Positions 36,335 through 48,041 are shown, counted from the stretch's first letter. The stretch is 52,556 nt of DNA from Falciphora oryzae (GCA_000733355.1 JNVV01000045.1:232965-285520), one strand, 5' to 3'. The notes: generated by a model from the sequence alone, not told the origin. Translations and numbers: made by a program.

Positions 36335-37936
36335 TCAGTGACCGGCCTCACCAAAGGGATAGTTGAACTTGAGCAGCCCATTTAGGCCGCCGACCCAACC
36401 GTCATCATCATCGCTGATGCCCTCAGCGTCGGCTTTTCCAGGGGCGCGGATGACGCAGGGGACGCCGCCCCTCCAGGAGCCGTCAGTGGAGCGGCCGACT
36501 GTCTCGCCCTCGACGTGGACCTCCATGCCGATCCCCACGCCGGCGCGGCGCTTGCCGTCGATGCTGACCTCGAGCTCACGGCCGCGGTTCCTGTCGCTGA
36601 GCCGTAGCGTGACCTTTGTGTTGAGCGGCAGAACCAAGGGGCGGAAGCTGAGGCTGCGCGGGCAGATGGGTGTAATAAGGAGGGAGCCGACGAGCGGGTG
36701 GATGATGGACCCGCCCGCACTGAGCGAGTAGGCCGTCGAGCCCGTCGGCGTGCTGATCAGGATGCCGTCGGCGACGGCCTCGGTCAGGAAGTGGTTGTTG
36801 AGGTAAATGTCGATGATGGCCAGGTGGGGGTGCGGGCCGCGGTGAATAAGGAGCTCGTTGATGGCGTGTATGCCCGATGGCGTCGCCCTGTTATACGCAG
36901 GCGAGGGATAAGGCGAGGCCGAGGAAGGAGGCGGACGCGTCGCACTTTCGTCGTGGCCATCGTGATGATGGTGGCGAGGCTCGGCGGTCGAGGTGGGCAT
37001 TAGTTGATTGTTGATGTTGACACCGTTCTCGTCGTAGACGCCCACTTTGAGCCGATGGCGCAGGAGTATCTTGGATGTGCGACTGGGCCCCATGGACTTT
37101 CCCGGGTGGCCCTCCCAGCCCGAGGGCGGGTGAGGTGATGCGTCCTCTCCGATGCGGGAGACGGCGGGCGTCGGCGAAGAGGCGCCGTTGCCCAGGACGC
37201 CGGCGGCCGTCTGCGTGTGTGGCGCGTACAGGTCCTCGACAGCGACGCCACTGCCGCTCATGTAGACCTCCCTCCAGGCGCGCTTGTACTCCTCAAACTT
37301 CCACTCGCCCAGAAAGCCGACGGACCCCATGCTGAAGGAAAGGATAGGCGGGACGCTAGCCTGCAGGGAGAACAGGCTCGCGGCGCGCAGGATGGTGCCA
37401 TCGCCGCCGAGGGTGGTGACGAGGTCGATCTTGTTGGGGAATTGGAGGCTCGGGTCGCCGCCGCTGGTGGTGTAGATGGGAAAGGGCAGGCTCTCGTGGA
37501 TGGCACTGGCGATGCGGCTCTCGAAGACGAGATTGAGATCAGGATAGTTGCTGTGCAGGTGCTTGGCGAAGGCGACGGCCGAGAGGGTGACCTGCGGGGC
37601 GTGCAGCTTCGGGATCAGGAGGATGTTGCGCGGCGGCTGGGGCCAGTGCAGCAGCAGCAGCGACGAAGCCGCGCTCTCCTGGTACTTGGGGATGATGCGG
37701 TCGGGGAGCGCAGACACGTCGAGGATCTCGAGCCTGGGCCGAGTGGCAGAGAAGTGCCGCCTCGGTGGCGTCCCTGGTGTGCGAAGCCTCGACGCGCCCC
37801 AGCACACGGGTCTGCGGCCATGGCTAACGGTTGAGCCATGGCGAGCAGCCGAGACGGCGGGGCAGCTGAAGAGGGGTCGAGCAAGGAGCGACGACTTTGA
37901 GCCTACTTGGAGGCATGGTGGAGGCCGTAGAGGCAT
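36335..37936 (-). CDS. POS5: NAD(H) kinase, mitochondrial type
   Basis: This enzyme phosphorylates NADH or NAD+ with ATP and supplies matrix NADPH. It is an intronless gene of 533 aa. The N-terminal 65 residues are Arg/Ser-rich and lack acids up to RRHFSATRPRLE, as in a mitochondrial presequence. The ATP/NAD-kinase signature LGGDGTILRAAS has GGDGT at 177-181. GSVGFLGEWKFEEY follows. The second signature ISTPTGSTAYSLSAGGSIIHP is at about 410-430. Two low-complexity inserts (about 250-290 and 325-365, the latter His-, Ser- and Pro-rich) interrupt the catalytic domain, which makes it longer than yeast Pos5 (about 414 aa). The start is the first ATG of the frame. It converges on the ATPase and diverges from the acyltransferase gene. 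POS5 rather than the cytosolic UTR1 type is inferred from the presequence. Confidence 0.92.
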   Translation of the reverse strand: MPLRPPPCLQVGSKSSLLARPLFSCPAVSAARHGSTVSHGRRPVCWGASRLRTPGTPPRRHFSATRPRLEILDVSALPDRIIPKYQESAASSLLLLHWPQPPRNILLIPKLHAPQVTLSAVAFAKHLHSNYPDLNLVFESRIASAIHESLPFPIYTTSGGDPSLQFPNKIDLVTTLGGDGTILRAASLFSLQASVPPILSFSMGSVGFLGEWKFEEYKRAWREVYMSGSGVAVEDLYAPHTQTAAGVLGNGASSPTPAVSRIGEDASPHPPSGWEGHPGKSMGPSRTSKILLRHRLKVGVYDENGVNINNQLMPTSTAEPRHHHHDGHDESATRPPPSSASPYPSPAYNRATPSGIHAINELLIHRGPHPHLAIIDIYLNNHFLTEAVADGILISTPTGSTAYSLSAGGSIIHPLVGSLLITPICPRSLSFRPLVLPLNTKVTLRLSDRNRGRELEVSIDGKRRAGVGIGMEVHVEGETVGRSTDGSWRGGVPCVIRAPGKADAEGISDDDDGWVGGLNGLLKFNYPFGEAGH

Positions 37937-39562
37937 TATAAGATGCTGGAAAACAACAGAGCTGGCTCTTTTGGCCCAGGGCGGGCCGAGAGGGGTGGCG
38001 TAGGAGTCGGGTCGAGGCAGCTCTGGGGAGCTACCATAGCAAGTGCGTCATAGCTGTGCGCACCCTGTTCGCAGCTCGACGCAGGACAGGCGGCTCTTTG
38101 ATTGAGGCTAGTCGGCGCTGACGACTGGAGGCCGCAGCGGTCGAGAGGACGCACGATCCAAGAGGGAGCTGCAGCTAGCAGTCGTTTTGGTTCTGGCCGT
38201 TGGTTCCGGTCGAGCGGGCGCCTTCTGCTTTTCCCTCTTTTTTTTTTTTTCCCTTTCGGACGGGACGTTGCAGACCAAACCGCCAATGAACCTTGCCCAA
38301 GCTCCCTCCAGCCACTCGGGCCGCGTGGGGAAACCCCACATTTGATCGATTGCAGTGCAGACTGGGGCGGGGATGGCGCCATCCCGCGCTCGGCATTTTG
38401 TTGCAGCGAGTTTTTTCAAGCTTCAGTTGGCAGCGTCGGCACTTTTTGTCGGAGAGAATGCGACCTGATCGGTTCGTGAGAGGATACTTCAATACCCAGG
38501 CGCACAAACCAGAGCCATCCCCTATTCAGTATGGTGCGCAGAACGTCCTGTTTCTCCTCTAGGCTGCTCGGCGAGCTCATTTCTCCAACCAAGTTGAGCT
38601 TGCAAGAGTCAGCAGACCCTGACCCGGTGGGGCACGTGCGCAAAGCCAAAGTTTGGCAGCGGTGGCACCCAATGTCCACGATGACCCGACGGTGCCCTGC
38701 CTGTGACCCTCGCGGGGCTGAAGAACAGCATCTGCCTTACCATCGAGAATCTCCGCGTGTTCTCGTCCTCTCCAGCTCACCGCTTGCGGGCTGCTTTGCC
38801 CAACGGAGTTTTGATTGCATCTGTTGAGGTATGTGTGCTGCGCGCTATAAAAGAAAAGAAGAAGAAAGAAATCCACAAAGACCCCGGGGCTCAGGCTGTC
38901 CTGCGTGCCTGCGTCACCACCACGGCGAGCAACGAGTGAGCAGCGACGAATGCGCCGTGCCGTTCCTGACAGGTGGATGCGCGGTCCAATAGACTCCGGC
39001 AGCGTCGTTGCTTGGCGTGGCAGATCGACCGACACTTTTGTCGACTCCGCCGCCGCAAACGCTGGAGACAACGGCCAACGCCCGTCGGCGACCAACGACA
39101 CTCGCCGACGTCAACAGAGCCACCCCGATCGCCCCGTCGACAAAGGTACCCTGCAGCATCCCGCTCTACAGAGTACAGCACTGCTTTGCCCCGCGCACGC
39201 GGGCCAGCGCAGCCTGCCTCGGCACCCGCCGCCCCACCTCGTCGTGCCTTAGCTTTCTGCCTAATCCGCGCCTGTCCTCGGGCTGTGGTAGGTACCCTCC
39301 GCCGCCGCCGGGCTTCCCTTGGGACCCGTTTGATATCCACTCTGTTGCTCAGCGGCTTGTCTTACGGCAGCCACAAAGCTATTGTGTTCTGTCCTCTTCG
39401 CAAGTCCTCTTCGTTGCTCACAGCCTGTCTCTTTTCTCGCAGCCCCAATCCCTCCGAGCCGACACGTCTGTGCGCTCCCGCCGCCGCCGACGCACCCTAC
39501 GAGCCTGCTGTCGATCAGCGGAAGCGAGACCTTGACCTCCCCGTCCCCACATCCCCGCAACC
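37937..39562. other. Divergent intergenic region, POS5 and acyltransferase
   Basis: These 1.6 kb hold both promoters. A TATAAAAG at 38846-38853 (+) could serve the acyltransferase with a leader of about 700 bp, which is CT-rich near 39400-39450. No gene is supported, although a few open frames cross the region. Confidence 0.45.
38846..38853 (+). promoter_or_regulatory. Possible TATA box, acyltransferase gene
   Basis: TATAAAAG on the plus strand lies about 710 bp upstream of the start codon at 39563. It is a good match, but the distance is long, so the link to this gene is tentative. Confidence 0.35.
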
Positions 39563-41168
39563 ATGACGACGGAGCTGCGGCAACGCGCCAGGCCGCCGGC
39601 CCAAGCTCCGGATGCGCCGGCAATAACCGCTCCGAAGCACAAGCTCGGCGTGCCCGACTCCGAACATCCCGCCGGCGAGCAAAAGTACGGCCGCGCAAGG
39701 CAGATATTTAGGCAGATCTCCTTCGGCCTCTATTTTGTGGCATGTGTCGTTGGGTATGTCCGAGAAGCAAGGACAGAGTTGTTGCGATCTCAGGGGTCGG
39801 CCAGCCAACATGTTAGCATGGTATCGACGGTGCGCCCGCTGACTTTTGACCTTCGTCGCGTCGGTTCTCGGCCCTTTTAAAGCATAGCCACCGCTCAGTT
39901 CATCGGCGCGCCGCTCTACTGGATCAACCGTGACCTGTACTACGCTTACATGGCCGTCACCAAACAATACTTTGGCATCACCATCACCACCATGACGAAG
40001 TGGTGGGGCCCTACCATCATCCGTGTCAGTGGTGATGCCTCTGTTGCCGGCCAGATCACCCAGGCCAAGGACGGACGGGTCGAATTTGGCTTTCCCCAGC
40101 GCCTAGTCCTGATCGCCAACCACCAGGCACGTTTACCCAAGCCCTGGAACAAGACGGTGGCAGTCAAGGATGAAAAAAGTATGGCTTTGTGGCTAACATG
40201 CACACGCATACCTCGACAGATTTACACAGACTGGCTCTATCTGTGGTGGGTGGCATATGCCAACGACCCCCAAACGCACGGCTGGATCTACATCATCCTG
40301 AAGGAGTCGCTCAAGTATATCCCCATCATCGGCACTGGTATGATGTTCTATGGGTTCATCTTCATGTCGCGCAAGATGGCCGTCGACCAGCCCCGCATGG
40401 CCCACCGCCTGCAGAAGCTCAAGGTCAAATCTACCGACTCTGCCACCGGCGAACGCTCTCTGAATCCCATGTGGCTGCTCCTTTTCCCTGAAGGCACCAA
40501 TGCCTCGGACAAAGGACGCATCAAGTCAGGCCAGTGGGCGGAAAAGATGGGCATCAAGGACCCCCGACATCTCCTGCTGCCCCGCAGCACTGGCATGTAC
40601 TTTTGCCTCAGCGAGCTCAAGGGGACTGTCGACTATGTCTACGACTGCACTGTTGCCTACGAAGGCATCCCGTAAGGCCCACCCCCATCCACCACCCGTT
40701 TGTGCTCCTGCGCATCCCCAGCTAACCATAGGCGCGCACCCCGCCGCCGCAACCTGCAGTCGCGGTAGGTACGGCGAGGAGTTCTTCACCCTCTCGAGCA
40801 CCTACTTCCAGGGCCGCCCTCCAAAGTCGGTCAACTTGTACTGGCGCCGCTTCCCCGTTTCCGAAATACCTCTCGACACGCCGGAAAAGTTTGAGGTTTG
40901 GCTCCGCGAGCGCTGGTACGAAAAAGACGAGCTCATGGAGCAGTACTACGCCACCGGCCGTTTCCCCCCTCTCGGCAGCAGCGGTTGCCTCGGTGCCAAC
41001 GCCGGGGCCGACTCAAAACCCGATAAGCCCGGCTTTATCGAAACCGAGGTCCGCAGCCGATATCCCGGAGAGTTTCTCCAAGTGTTTACCATTCACGGCA
41101 CTATTCTCCTGGTATTGAACTTTGTGCGAAAGGCCTTGGCCCGCGTTGCGCTTCTCGGAAGGGGCTGA
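39563..41168 (+). CDS. Lysophospholipid acyltransferase (PlsC/LPAAT family, CST26-like)
   Basis: This enzyme transfers an acyl chain to a lysophospholipid in endoplasmic-reticulum-type membranes. Four exons, 39563-39753, 39883-40126, 40220-40671 and 40760-41168, sum to 1296 bp, giving 431 aa. A membrane segment lies at about 52-76 (ISFGLYFVACVVGIATAQFI). The catalytic NHX4D motif is NHQIYTD at 143-149. FPEGT at 234-238 is the second acyltransferase motif. A C-terminal hydrophobic stretch (about 402-425) may be another span. The second intron begins with GC, not GT (CAG/GCACGT), and lies between Q145 and I146, inside the catalytic motif. The first intron ends in AAAG. The exact substrate, PA or another lysolipid, cannot be read from the sequence. 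CST26/PSI1-like enzymes work on phosphatidylinositol, and this gene resembles that branch by its NHQ-YTDW segment. Confidence 0.93.
40127..40219 (+). other. GC-AG intron inside the catalytic motif of the acyltransferase
   Basis: The 93-bp intron has donor CAG/GCACGT and acceptor GACAG/ATTTAC. A GCTAACA branch-point-like site lies about 30 bp before the acceptor. Only this junction spells NHQIYTD. A competing GT-AG pair (donor GT at 40131-40132, acceptor AG at 40228-40229) is also in frame but replaces IYTD with AH and removes the catalytic Asp. Confidence 0.85.
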
Positions 41169-42576
41169 ATCCGCACGCGAGGAGATTAGGGAAGATATTG
41201 TGTTGGCTTTTGAGAAACTCGGCGCTCTACATGTGGCTGGCGTATGTTTGGGATCCTTTGCTTTTGGAGTTCGGTGTCTTGTGGTTAACGGATGCGCAAA
41301 GGGTCGCTGAGGGTGGAACGGATGAGACCCTGGCCCGTGGTTCGGATGTCCGGGAACTTTTCTTGGGTTGCCTTGCTTTGCCTAGTATTTTATAGCCTCG
41401 TTGGACCCATCGGTCTGTGGCCCAAGACCGGCAGTCCTTCCAGGTCCCCGAATGGCCGGCTTCGTGGGCTCTCGATACCCCGCTCTTGTTATTCGGCAGC
41501 CTTGTAGCCTTAGTAGTATCATAGCGTCGCATGTATTGCTCCCGGCATCCGCAGGCCGTGGCTGCGACTAACCAGATCTCGCTATGTAGGAAAGAGCCCG
41601 ACACCAACAAGCTCAAGCGCGCTTGGGTACCTAGGATGACGACAAGAGCGTGCTGATGACTCCGGGCGGTATTACAGCCATGGTACCAATACGATGTCTA
41701 CTCGGTGCCAGATCAAATGTCTGTCTCTCTTCGGAGCGGACAAGCGTGCTTCAGCCCCATAAAAAAAAAAAGCCCCTTGGGACCAAGCCCCTAGCAGATA
41801 AAAAGCAACGAGGCGAAAATATTGAGACCTCGGCTTCATTGCGCAGCCTTACTTATTGATTAGTGGCTTCTCACATCTTTTTCCATTCCCGGCTGCGCCA
41901 CCACCGCCCTGCCGGCGGTAGCGAGTGTGATTCACCCTGCATGTGTAACCCACACCAACCCTTGCAGACATGGGCTAGTAGTCCTCTGAGATCGCAGTGG
42001 CCACCAGTTTTCGTGGGCCTCACCCTCGGACCCAGCGTGCCAGCCATGGGAACCAGACTTACCACCCACCTGGTTAGGCTTACGACTATCAAACGCCCCT
42101 TTCCAACCCTCCGGTCACTGGCTGCTCAAAGTAATTAATAGCGACCTCTTGTTGCTTTTTATCCTCTCCCTGCGTCTCTTCACGGACTTGATCGTCACTC
42201 GCCCGGAACAGAGATCGGGAGAACAGAAAAACAAATCTCTCACAGAAGCCTGAGACGGCGGTCGCTCGCTCAGGGGCAAGCCACACCACAAGCCATCGGC
42301 AATGCAGCAATCAGAGGCCTCTGCGCACCAATATCATGGTTAATCCGGGCTGGCTCGGCGTTTTGTTTCCTGTGACACCAGGATGTGACCCGGCCGGGCG
42401 GAGCTGATCATATTTGGATATATCCATACCCGCCCACCCCCTCCTCGCGACCCCTGCCCACGCCTCCCCGGACGCCTGGCTATCCGGCCGGCGCTAGATT
42501 TCCAAACCTGTTCATCAATCCCGACCCTGGGGCCTGTCGCCCCAGATCCTTGTGCCTGGTAGCAAGGCTCGCCCAC

Positions 42577-42581
<5 letters not shown>

Positions 42582-42607
<26 letters not shown>
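42582..42607 (+). repeat. Poly(A) run of 26 bases
   Basis: An uninterrupted run of 26 A is followed by AT-rich sequence to about 42800. It could be a simple homopolymer or the tail of a retroposed copy. I find no target-site duplication by eye. Confidence 0.9.
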
Positions 42608-45600
42608 CGAGACTGCAATCTATGCCCCTCTTATCGGGGGATACAGCAACCGCGACGAATAATGTTAAGAAAAACCACGGCTATACATCTTTTCACATTG
42701 AAAAGGACATAATATTATACTTTATGACTGCTAGTAATATACGGCCAGGTTGAATCCTTTATTTCCCATTTGTTTTTCTAGAAATACAAAGGGAGAACAC
42801 TTGGGGCCAAAGTCACTTTGTTTCGCAGTCTCGTTTATTTTGTTGTGGGGGAACAAGGCTGGAGATCGAGTCAAAGCTTCTGCCATCGGTGTTTAGCCCG
42901 CTTTGCGCTGTATCGAGTCCAGGAGCGGGAGGCCCCCTACAACGGAGACCTGGTCCCTCACATCCCAATGCAGCCTGCCCATGAACGCCTCTTCCCAGCT
43001 CCAGGACTTTTGCACCGGACGCCATTGAACACCCCAGAAGCCTGAGGCCTCTATTAATTGCGTCAAACCTGGTCGGTGGCGCCTCCTGGGAGCCGGGCAC
43101 GGGCAAGCTACGGCCGCAAGCTCGACCGGGGAAGCTCAGGGACTTCTGGCTAGCCTTTGGTTCCGCTTACGTCACTCCCAGCATTTCGTGGGCTTTAGCG
43201 GCGGCTTTATTTACCACCCAGCCGCTCATCACTCACCGTAATCTTTGCCACGGTGAGTATGATTCTACAGCTGTGAGTTTTTGCTACGACATGAAGGTCT
43301 GAGATGCTGAGAAGGTTAAAGGGATGAAAGGGCGAGCGTGTGCCATTGCCCACACTCACTTTGAAACATGAAGGGTTTTACGAACAAAGGAATGTCCAAA
43401 GAAAAGATCAGTTTCAACTGTGTGCGCGCCACCAACTACCGCGATTTCGCTATAGTATAGGGAGGGGCTGGACAACCGGTCAGGTCCAGACTTACCCGTT
43501 GTTCAGTAATCAAGATTCACTTTTCTTACAAATACCATCGTGAACAGGCTCCCTGGTGAAGATCTTGATCTGAGAAACACTACCTACCTCCAACGCGAAC
43601 GGAACAGTTATTGATATCCTCAACGGTATTATACCCACTCTCCAAGCAAGAAACGCGGGCATCCTTGTGAAAATGGGAATATGTGAACCGTTTTCATGAT
43701 GGGAGACCGGGGCTCACCCCTTGCTCAGGTCACATTTTATATCTTGGTTCTGTTAATTACCTGGATTAGCTTCCGGTGACAGAGCATCTCGTTTTGCACT
43801 TGTCACGATCCGGGTGCCGAAAACTCGCAGGAGAGGGGGGGTTTATTCTCGGTGTGATAGCGAAGTCATCACAACGAGCTAACCGGGCTTACGGAACACG
43901 GCGGTGACAATCGTGGTAAACGGTTCCATGTCACTGTCACATTTAAATCTCATGGCTATGAATATGATTTCTCATGGTGGTGTCAGGAAATAGGTCGTTG
44001 GAGTCTGGCTCCGGAATCTCTCCCGCGTATGTACGGATCATGACGACGCCAGTTACGGACGTTGCCGCCATCGCGGAAACTTCCTCATTCTCCATCGTAT
44101 TGTGGCTTCCTCTTCATGTGACTGTCAGAATCGACCTACCTGTGACATGGCCGAATACGGCAATGGATCGTCCGGTGGCTTTCTCCTTTTGAAGTCCTCG
44201 CCGTAGCACAGGAGGCGTGACAGATTAGAAGCCTGCCGACAAAGCCGCGCCAGACGAGGCAGCCTGTGCTACTCGGTCCTGCGCTGTGTACGACCCCGTC
44301 CTGGGCGCCATGGCGCGAGCTGCTCATGGCGTTTCCGCTGCCATTTTGCCCCTGGGCACCTCAGAAAGCGAACGCTCACCACGCTCCTGCGGCGAATTCC
44401 CTTGTTTTGTTTGTTCTGTGCTACCCTCCTTCACCTGAGAAACGGCAGTCGTTCGACCTCACCGACGATGTTTGCTCGTGCTTACCAGCCAACAGACTCT
44501 CCCTCTCTCGTACGACTTCCTGGTCTAGGCTCGGATGGTTCCCCCCGGGATCGAAGTGGCCTGATTTTTTTGTCAATAATGCTGGCCGCGCGGTGGGAGG
44601 GCCTCCTGGGTTCGCGCTGTCTTTGTGTTTCTTCAACTCGTGAACTGCCGCGCATCTCGGGCTTTCTTCGAGACCTTCAGGGGGCAGCCACAAAGTGGAT
44701 GCGAGACGGAGAACCCGCCCCGTTTTCGCTGGGTCCCCCAGACTCCGGGACGGGACCGAGGAGCACTGATGATGTGATGGGCGCCTCTCGCGCTCGATCC
44801 AGTCTCCACGATGCGCAAAAAGGGGATCAGGTCTTGGCTACGTAGCCGCCAGGGCTGCCATATGCAAGCCGGACGCTGATAATAAACTCCAATCTCCACG
44901 TGAAAGGCCCAGGACGACGCTATGGGTGATGAGGGCTGACATGGGCCGTGAGATATGGGCCGGGGTGGCATGCGCGTTCGTTTTTTTTCCATCCTCGGTG
45001 CTACGTGGTACAATACAAAGGCATAATAAGCAGTCACATCCACGGTTACAAAGATGCGCAAGGGATGTCTTGGAATCCATTCGGCGCCATGGGAATGTAG
45101 AGTGCACGCACATTAATGCTGCCGGGGTCGCGATGGTGCTCGCGGCAAGCTTGGCTTGGAGGGGGTGAAAGCTTGGTCTGGGCCGGCTCCTTTGTGTACC
45201 CAGTCGTATCATCACACCGGGCATGGCCGGCAAGCGCGCATCTCTCCGTCCTCGGTGGCGGCCGCACAGTGGCCTCATGGTCGATATCGAACAAAGCAGA
45301 AAACGGCGGTTGGACGACGATGTGGTAGCCGGAAACGATCGTTTGCGGTACTAGATGCGGCGCAAAGGAAAAAAAAAAAGGAGACACGCTATTGCCACGC
45401 TTCGTGGCTCTCCAAGTCTCGGCGGCGCCAGTCATGTGCGCCCACGGGCCGCGAGCTGGATGGTTTGGGTGGGCGGGTGGATAGGGGAGCGGGCTGCTTG
45501 AGCCTCGCCTTGTTCTGCTGGTAGCGGTGCTCCGTGTCTCAGCGCAGGTAGCCCCAACGCGCGCCGGGGCTGGAAAGAAAAAGCACGGTGTAATCAGAAA

Positions 45601-46348
45601 ATATCAGGACAATGAAGGGGGAGGGAGGAAAAGGTGGGAGGGGCGAAACAAGAAAAAAAAAACGCTCATGTCCACATGGGCGCCACGTGCTGATGTCGAA
45701 GAGGGTGGGTGCCGGCGGCCACGCCCGAACCGGCTTCTAGCCCTGCGGGCTTGGCGAGCGCGGGCGTTCGACTATTGGGTGCTGGACCGTGGTTGATGGA
45801 TGCGTGGTAGACGGACCAAGCAGAAGGGCGGCAGCCCATCCGGGGAGAGAGACCCTCCACCACTCGCGCGCTCACTTCCCACCCTCTTTTTTTTTTCTCC
45901 CTGACCGAGAGAAGCGAACGAGCGAAACAGGCGCGCAAACCGCCTCATCCGTGCTGACGAAAACAAGAGTAGTAGGGAACCACAATGCGAAAACCCTCGG
46001 CGCCGCTTGGGTTTCCCCCTTGTCTGAGGGTGAAGGGTAAAGGAGGCGCGTGCTAGCGGGGTATCAGGGGAGTCGACACTCCCGGGATAGCTGTGACCTG
46101 CCTTGCTCCTTGGAGAACCACCTCGGTGTATCCATCCCATGGCTTCAGGCAGGGACGCGAGGGGTCCGGAACCCAACGTCACCACCACCACACACACGCT
46201 ACTACCCATCCTCCGCCGGGATGGCAATGGGCGGCTCTGCGGCCAGGCCATGCTATGGTGGTGCCAGTGTGCCACTTGGGTGGTGGCTCTCGGGCTGCTA
46301 CGCTGCTCATGCTCTGCCCGATGGCGATTCTGCGTCCGCTTCAAATTG

Positions 46349-46355
46349 TATAAGT
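46349..46355 (+). promoter_or_regulatory. Possible TATA box of the first Cys-rich gene
   Basis: TATAAGT lies about 1.15 kb before the start codon at 47499 and is followed by CT-rich sequence (about 46440-46560) typical of fungal transcription starts. If used, the leader would be long and probably spliced; an acceptor-like CCCCTTTTAG ends at 47489. Confidence 0.3.
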
Positions 46356-47498
46356 ACCAGGGCATGAGGGCCTCATCCGGGACGAGAAGAGGGGAGGAAG
46401 CATCGGCGACAGCAGCAGGCCCTCACGCAGCCCAGCATCTACCCTATCTTTCTGCCTTCTCCGCCAACCTCTTCTGGCTCTTGTGTCTAAGAAGAAGCCG
46501 TCTCGACAGATTCCAGTATCTCTTCCTTTTTCACCATCTCCAATATCCCTTTCTCCCCTCTTCGGTATCCGCTAGATTAGCATCTATACACACGAAACAT
46601 CAGCAAGGACTGCTTCCCCGACAGAGCCACTCTTCACGGATCCACACCTCCTGCCTGTGAGCGGCCCGACAGCCTTGTACAGGCGACGCGGCGGTCAACA
46701 AGACAACCAGGTGCCTCCAGTCTTGCGCCATCAACGGCATATCTCGTCAAAGAATCCCCCTGTCTCTGACGTTCTGTCTCGTCCCGTGACCGAGGCCTCA
46801 CGCACCTGTCCCCCGTCACCAGCCGCGACCTGCAGGGTTGAGGCAGAGAAATAGCTGCGAGATCGCCGTTGGCTAGCTGTCAAAACCAGCCCACTGGGGG
46901 TAGAGTTCCTTCCCTATCGAAGGCCTGAGGCGAACGAGCTCGAAACCTGCCCCTGCCTAGACGCGGTGTCACCGGCCGGCCTCGTGCCGTTCCTCAGCTC
47001 CTTGCCGATCCTGCCTGAGGCCTGTGTCCTTTCTGGCGGCAGCACCATCCCGGCCGACCACCCGGACACACACACACATCCTTCTTTCTGGGCGCGGGCA
47101 GCACTATCAACTCGCTCTGCTCACTCAGCCTCTCGGCCGTATTCTGGGCTGCGAGTGATCCTTGGAGAGGTATACCAACACGCCACTTCCACCACGGCGA
47201 GTACCATTTTCCAGCCGTAGTCGCGTCCCTGAGGCCCCAAGCTCCATCATCTCTCGACGCATCGCCGCGAGGGACGTCGGGAACCCAAGGCCGCCCAACC
47301 AAGAAGCTGGGAGAGAGTTGCGTTCACCTTTCTCACACCTGTCCTACAGGCCATTCTGGACCTCCTGCTCTCCTGGGCCTCTTGGGCCCCCTCTTGGGAA
47401 CGCCTCGTCCGTGTGCACCGTCCAGCCGCACCCGAACCCAAGGCCCTCACCGGTGCCTTCCCAGCCACCTTTTCTGTCTCCCCTTTTAGCTGCCGATC

Positions 47499-48041
47499 AT
47501 GTGCACCTACTACTACCTACATCACCACCACCTGGGCCCCTGCACGCGCCCCGTCGACATAGTGGTGTCGTATGCGTTCTGCCAAGACGCCACAGACATC
47601 TGCGACTCGGAGCGGCAAGCAGCAGGGGAGAGTTCATCGTCGTCATCCTACAGCCAACAGCAGCAGCAGCAGCAGCAGCAGCGCCAGCCGTGCCAGAAGC
47701 TGTACTACGACCCGGCGCAGTCGGTGCTGGACTACTCGGACCCCTGCGCGTCGGGCGGGTGCCTGGCCAGCCCCGAGTGCGCGTCGGGCGGGTGCCGGCT
47801 CGAGGACCTGGGCGGGCGCTGGACGTGCTGCGCCTGCCGCCGCGGCGGGAACCACTTCCGCTGGTGCTGCCACCCCAAGCGCAAGAGCCCCGACACCTTT
47901 TGCTACCACGTCTGCTGCCACAACTGCACGCGGGACCCTGCCGCGGGCGGGGGTGGTGGTGGTGGTGGCGGTGACGATGGTGGTGACGGCGGCGCCGCGG
48001 CGTCGTCTGCTGGCACCGCCGGTGTGACTCGCCGCCGCTGA
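47499..48041 (+). CDS. Cys-rich protein with C-x-H-x-C-C-x-N-C-T signature, paralogue A
   Basis: This is a single-exon frame of 180 aa with 18 cysteines, no signal peptide and no known function. It begins MCTYYYLHHHHLGPC. An Ser/Gln-rich segment (46-63) contains a CAG-encoded Gln run. Then come a repeated CASGGC unit (83-88 and 94-99), W-T-C-C-A-C (108-113), CCHP (123-126), and the C-terminal CYHVCCHNCT (135-144). A Gly/Asp/Ala-rich tail with nine or more consecutive Gly ends the protein. The Cys/His pattern suggests zinc binding, which is inference. The M-C-x-Y opening and W-x-C-C-x-C plus C-x-H-x-C-C-x-N-C-T motifs recur in the gene at 50552, so I regard the two as tandem paralogues. An acceptor-like site ends ten bases before the ATG, so a 5' UTR intron is likely. 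Composition and shared motifs argue that it is a real gene. Confidence 0.75.
   Translation: MCTYYYLHHHHLGPCTRPVDIVVSYAFCQDATDICDSERQAAGESSSSSSYSQQQQQQQQQRQPCQKLYYDPAQSVLDYSDPCASGGCLASPECASGGCRLEDLGGRWTCCACRRGGNHFRWCCHPKRKSPDTFCYHVCCHNCTRDPAAGGGGGGGGGDDGGDGGAAASSAGTAGVTRRR
47656..47682 (+). repeat. CAG repeat encoding poly-Gln
   Basis: About nine CAG-type codons in a row within paralogue A. Repeats of this kind vary in length between strains. Confidence 0.9.

Larger units (their letters stand above)
41169..47498. other. 6.3-kb gene-poor region
   Basis: No gene can be supported. The stretch holds a 12-A run at about 41761-41772, a 26-A run at 42582-42607 followed by AT-rich sequence to about 42800, an AT-richer part at about 43250-44200 that would fit a decayed repeat, and homopolymer patches near 45370, 45655 and 45890. 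The right end, from about 46350, is CT-rich and probably leader or promoter of the first Cys-rich gene. Confidence 0.5.

Noticed and set aside
40189..40491. Alternative plus frame across acyltransferase exon 3
   Set aside because: It results from reading through the GC-AG intron; the conserved NHX4D and FPEGT motifs lie in the other frame.
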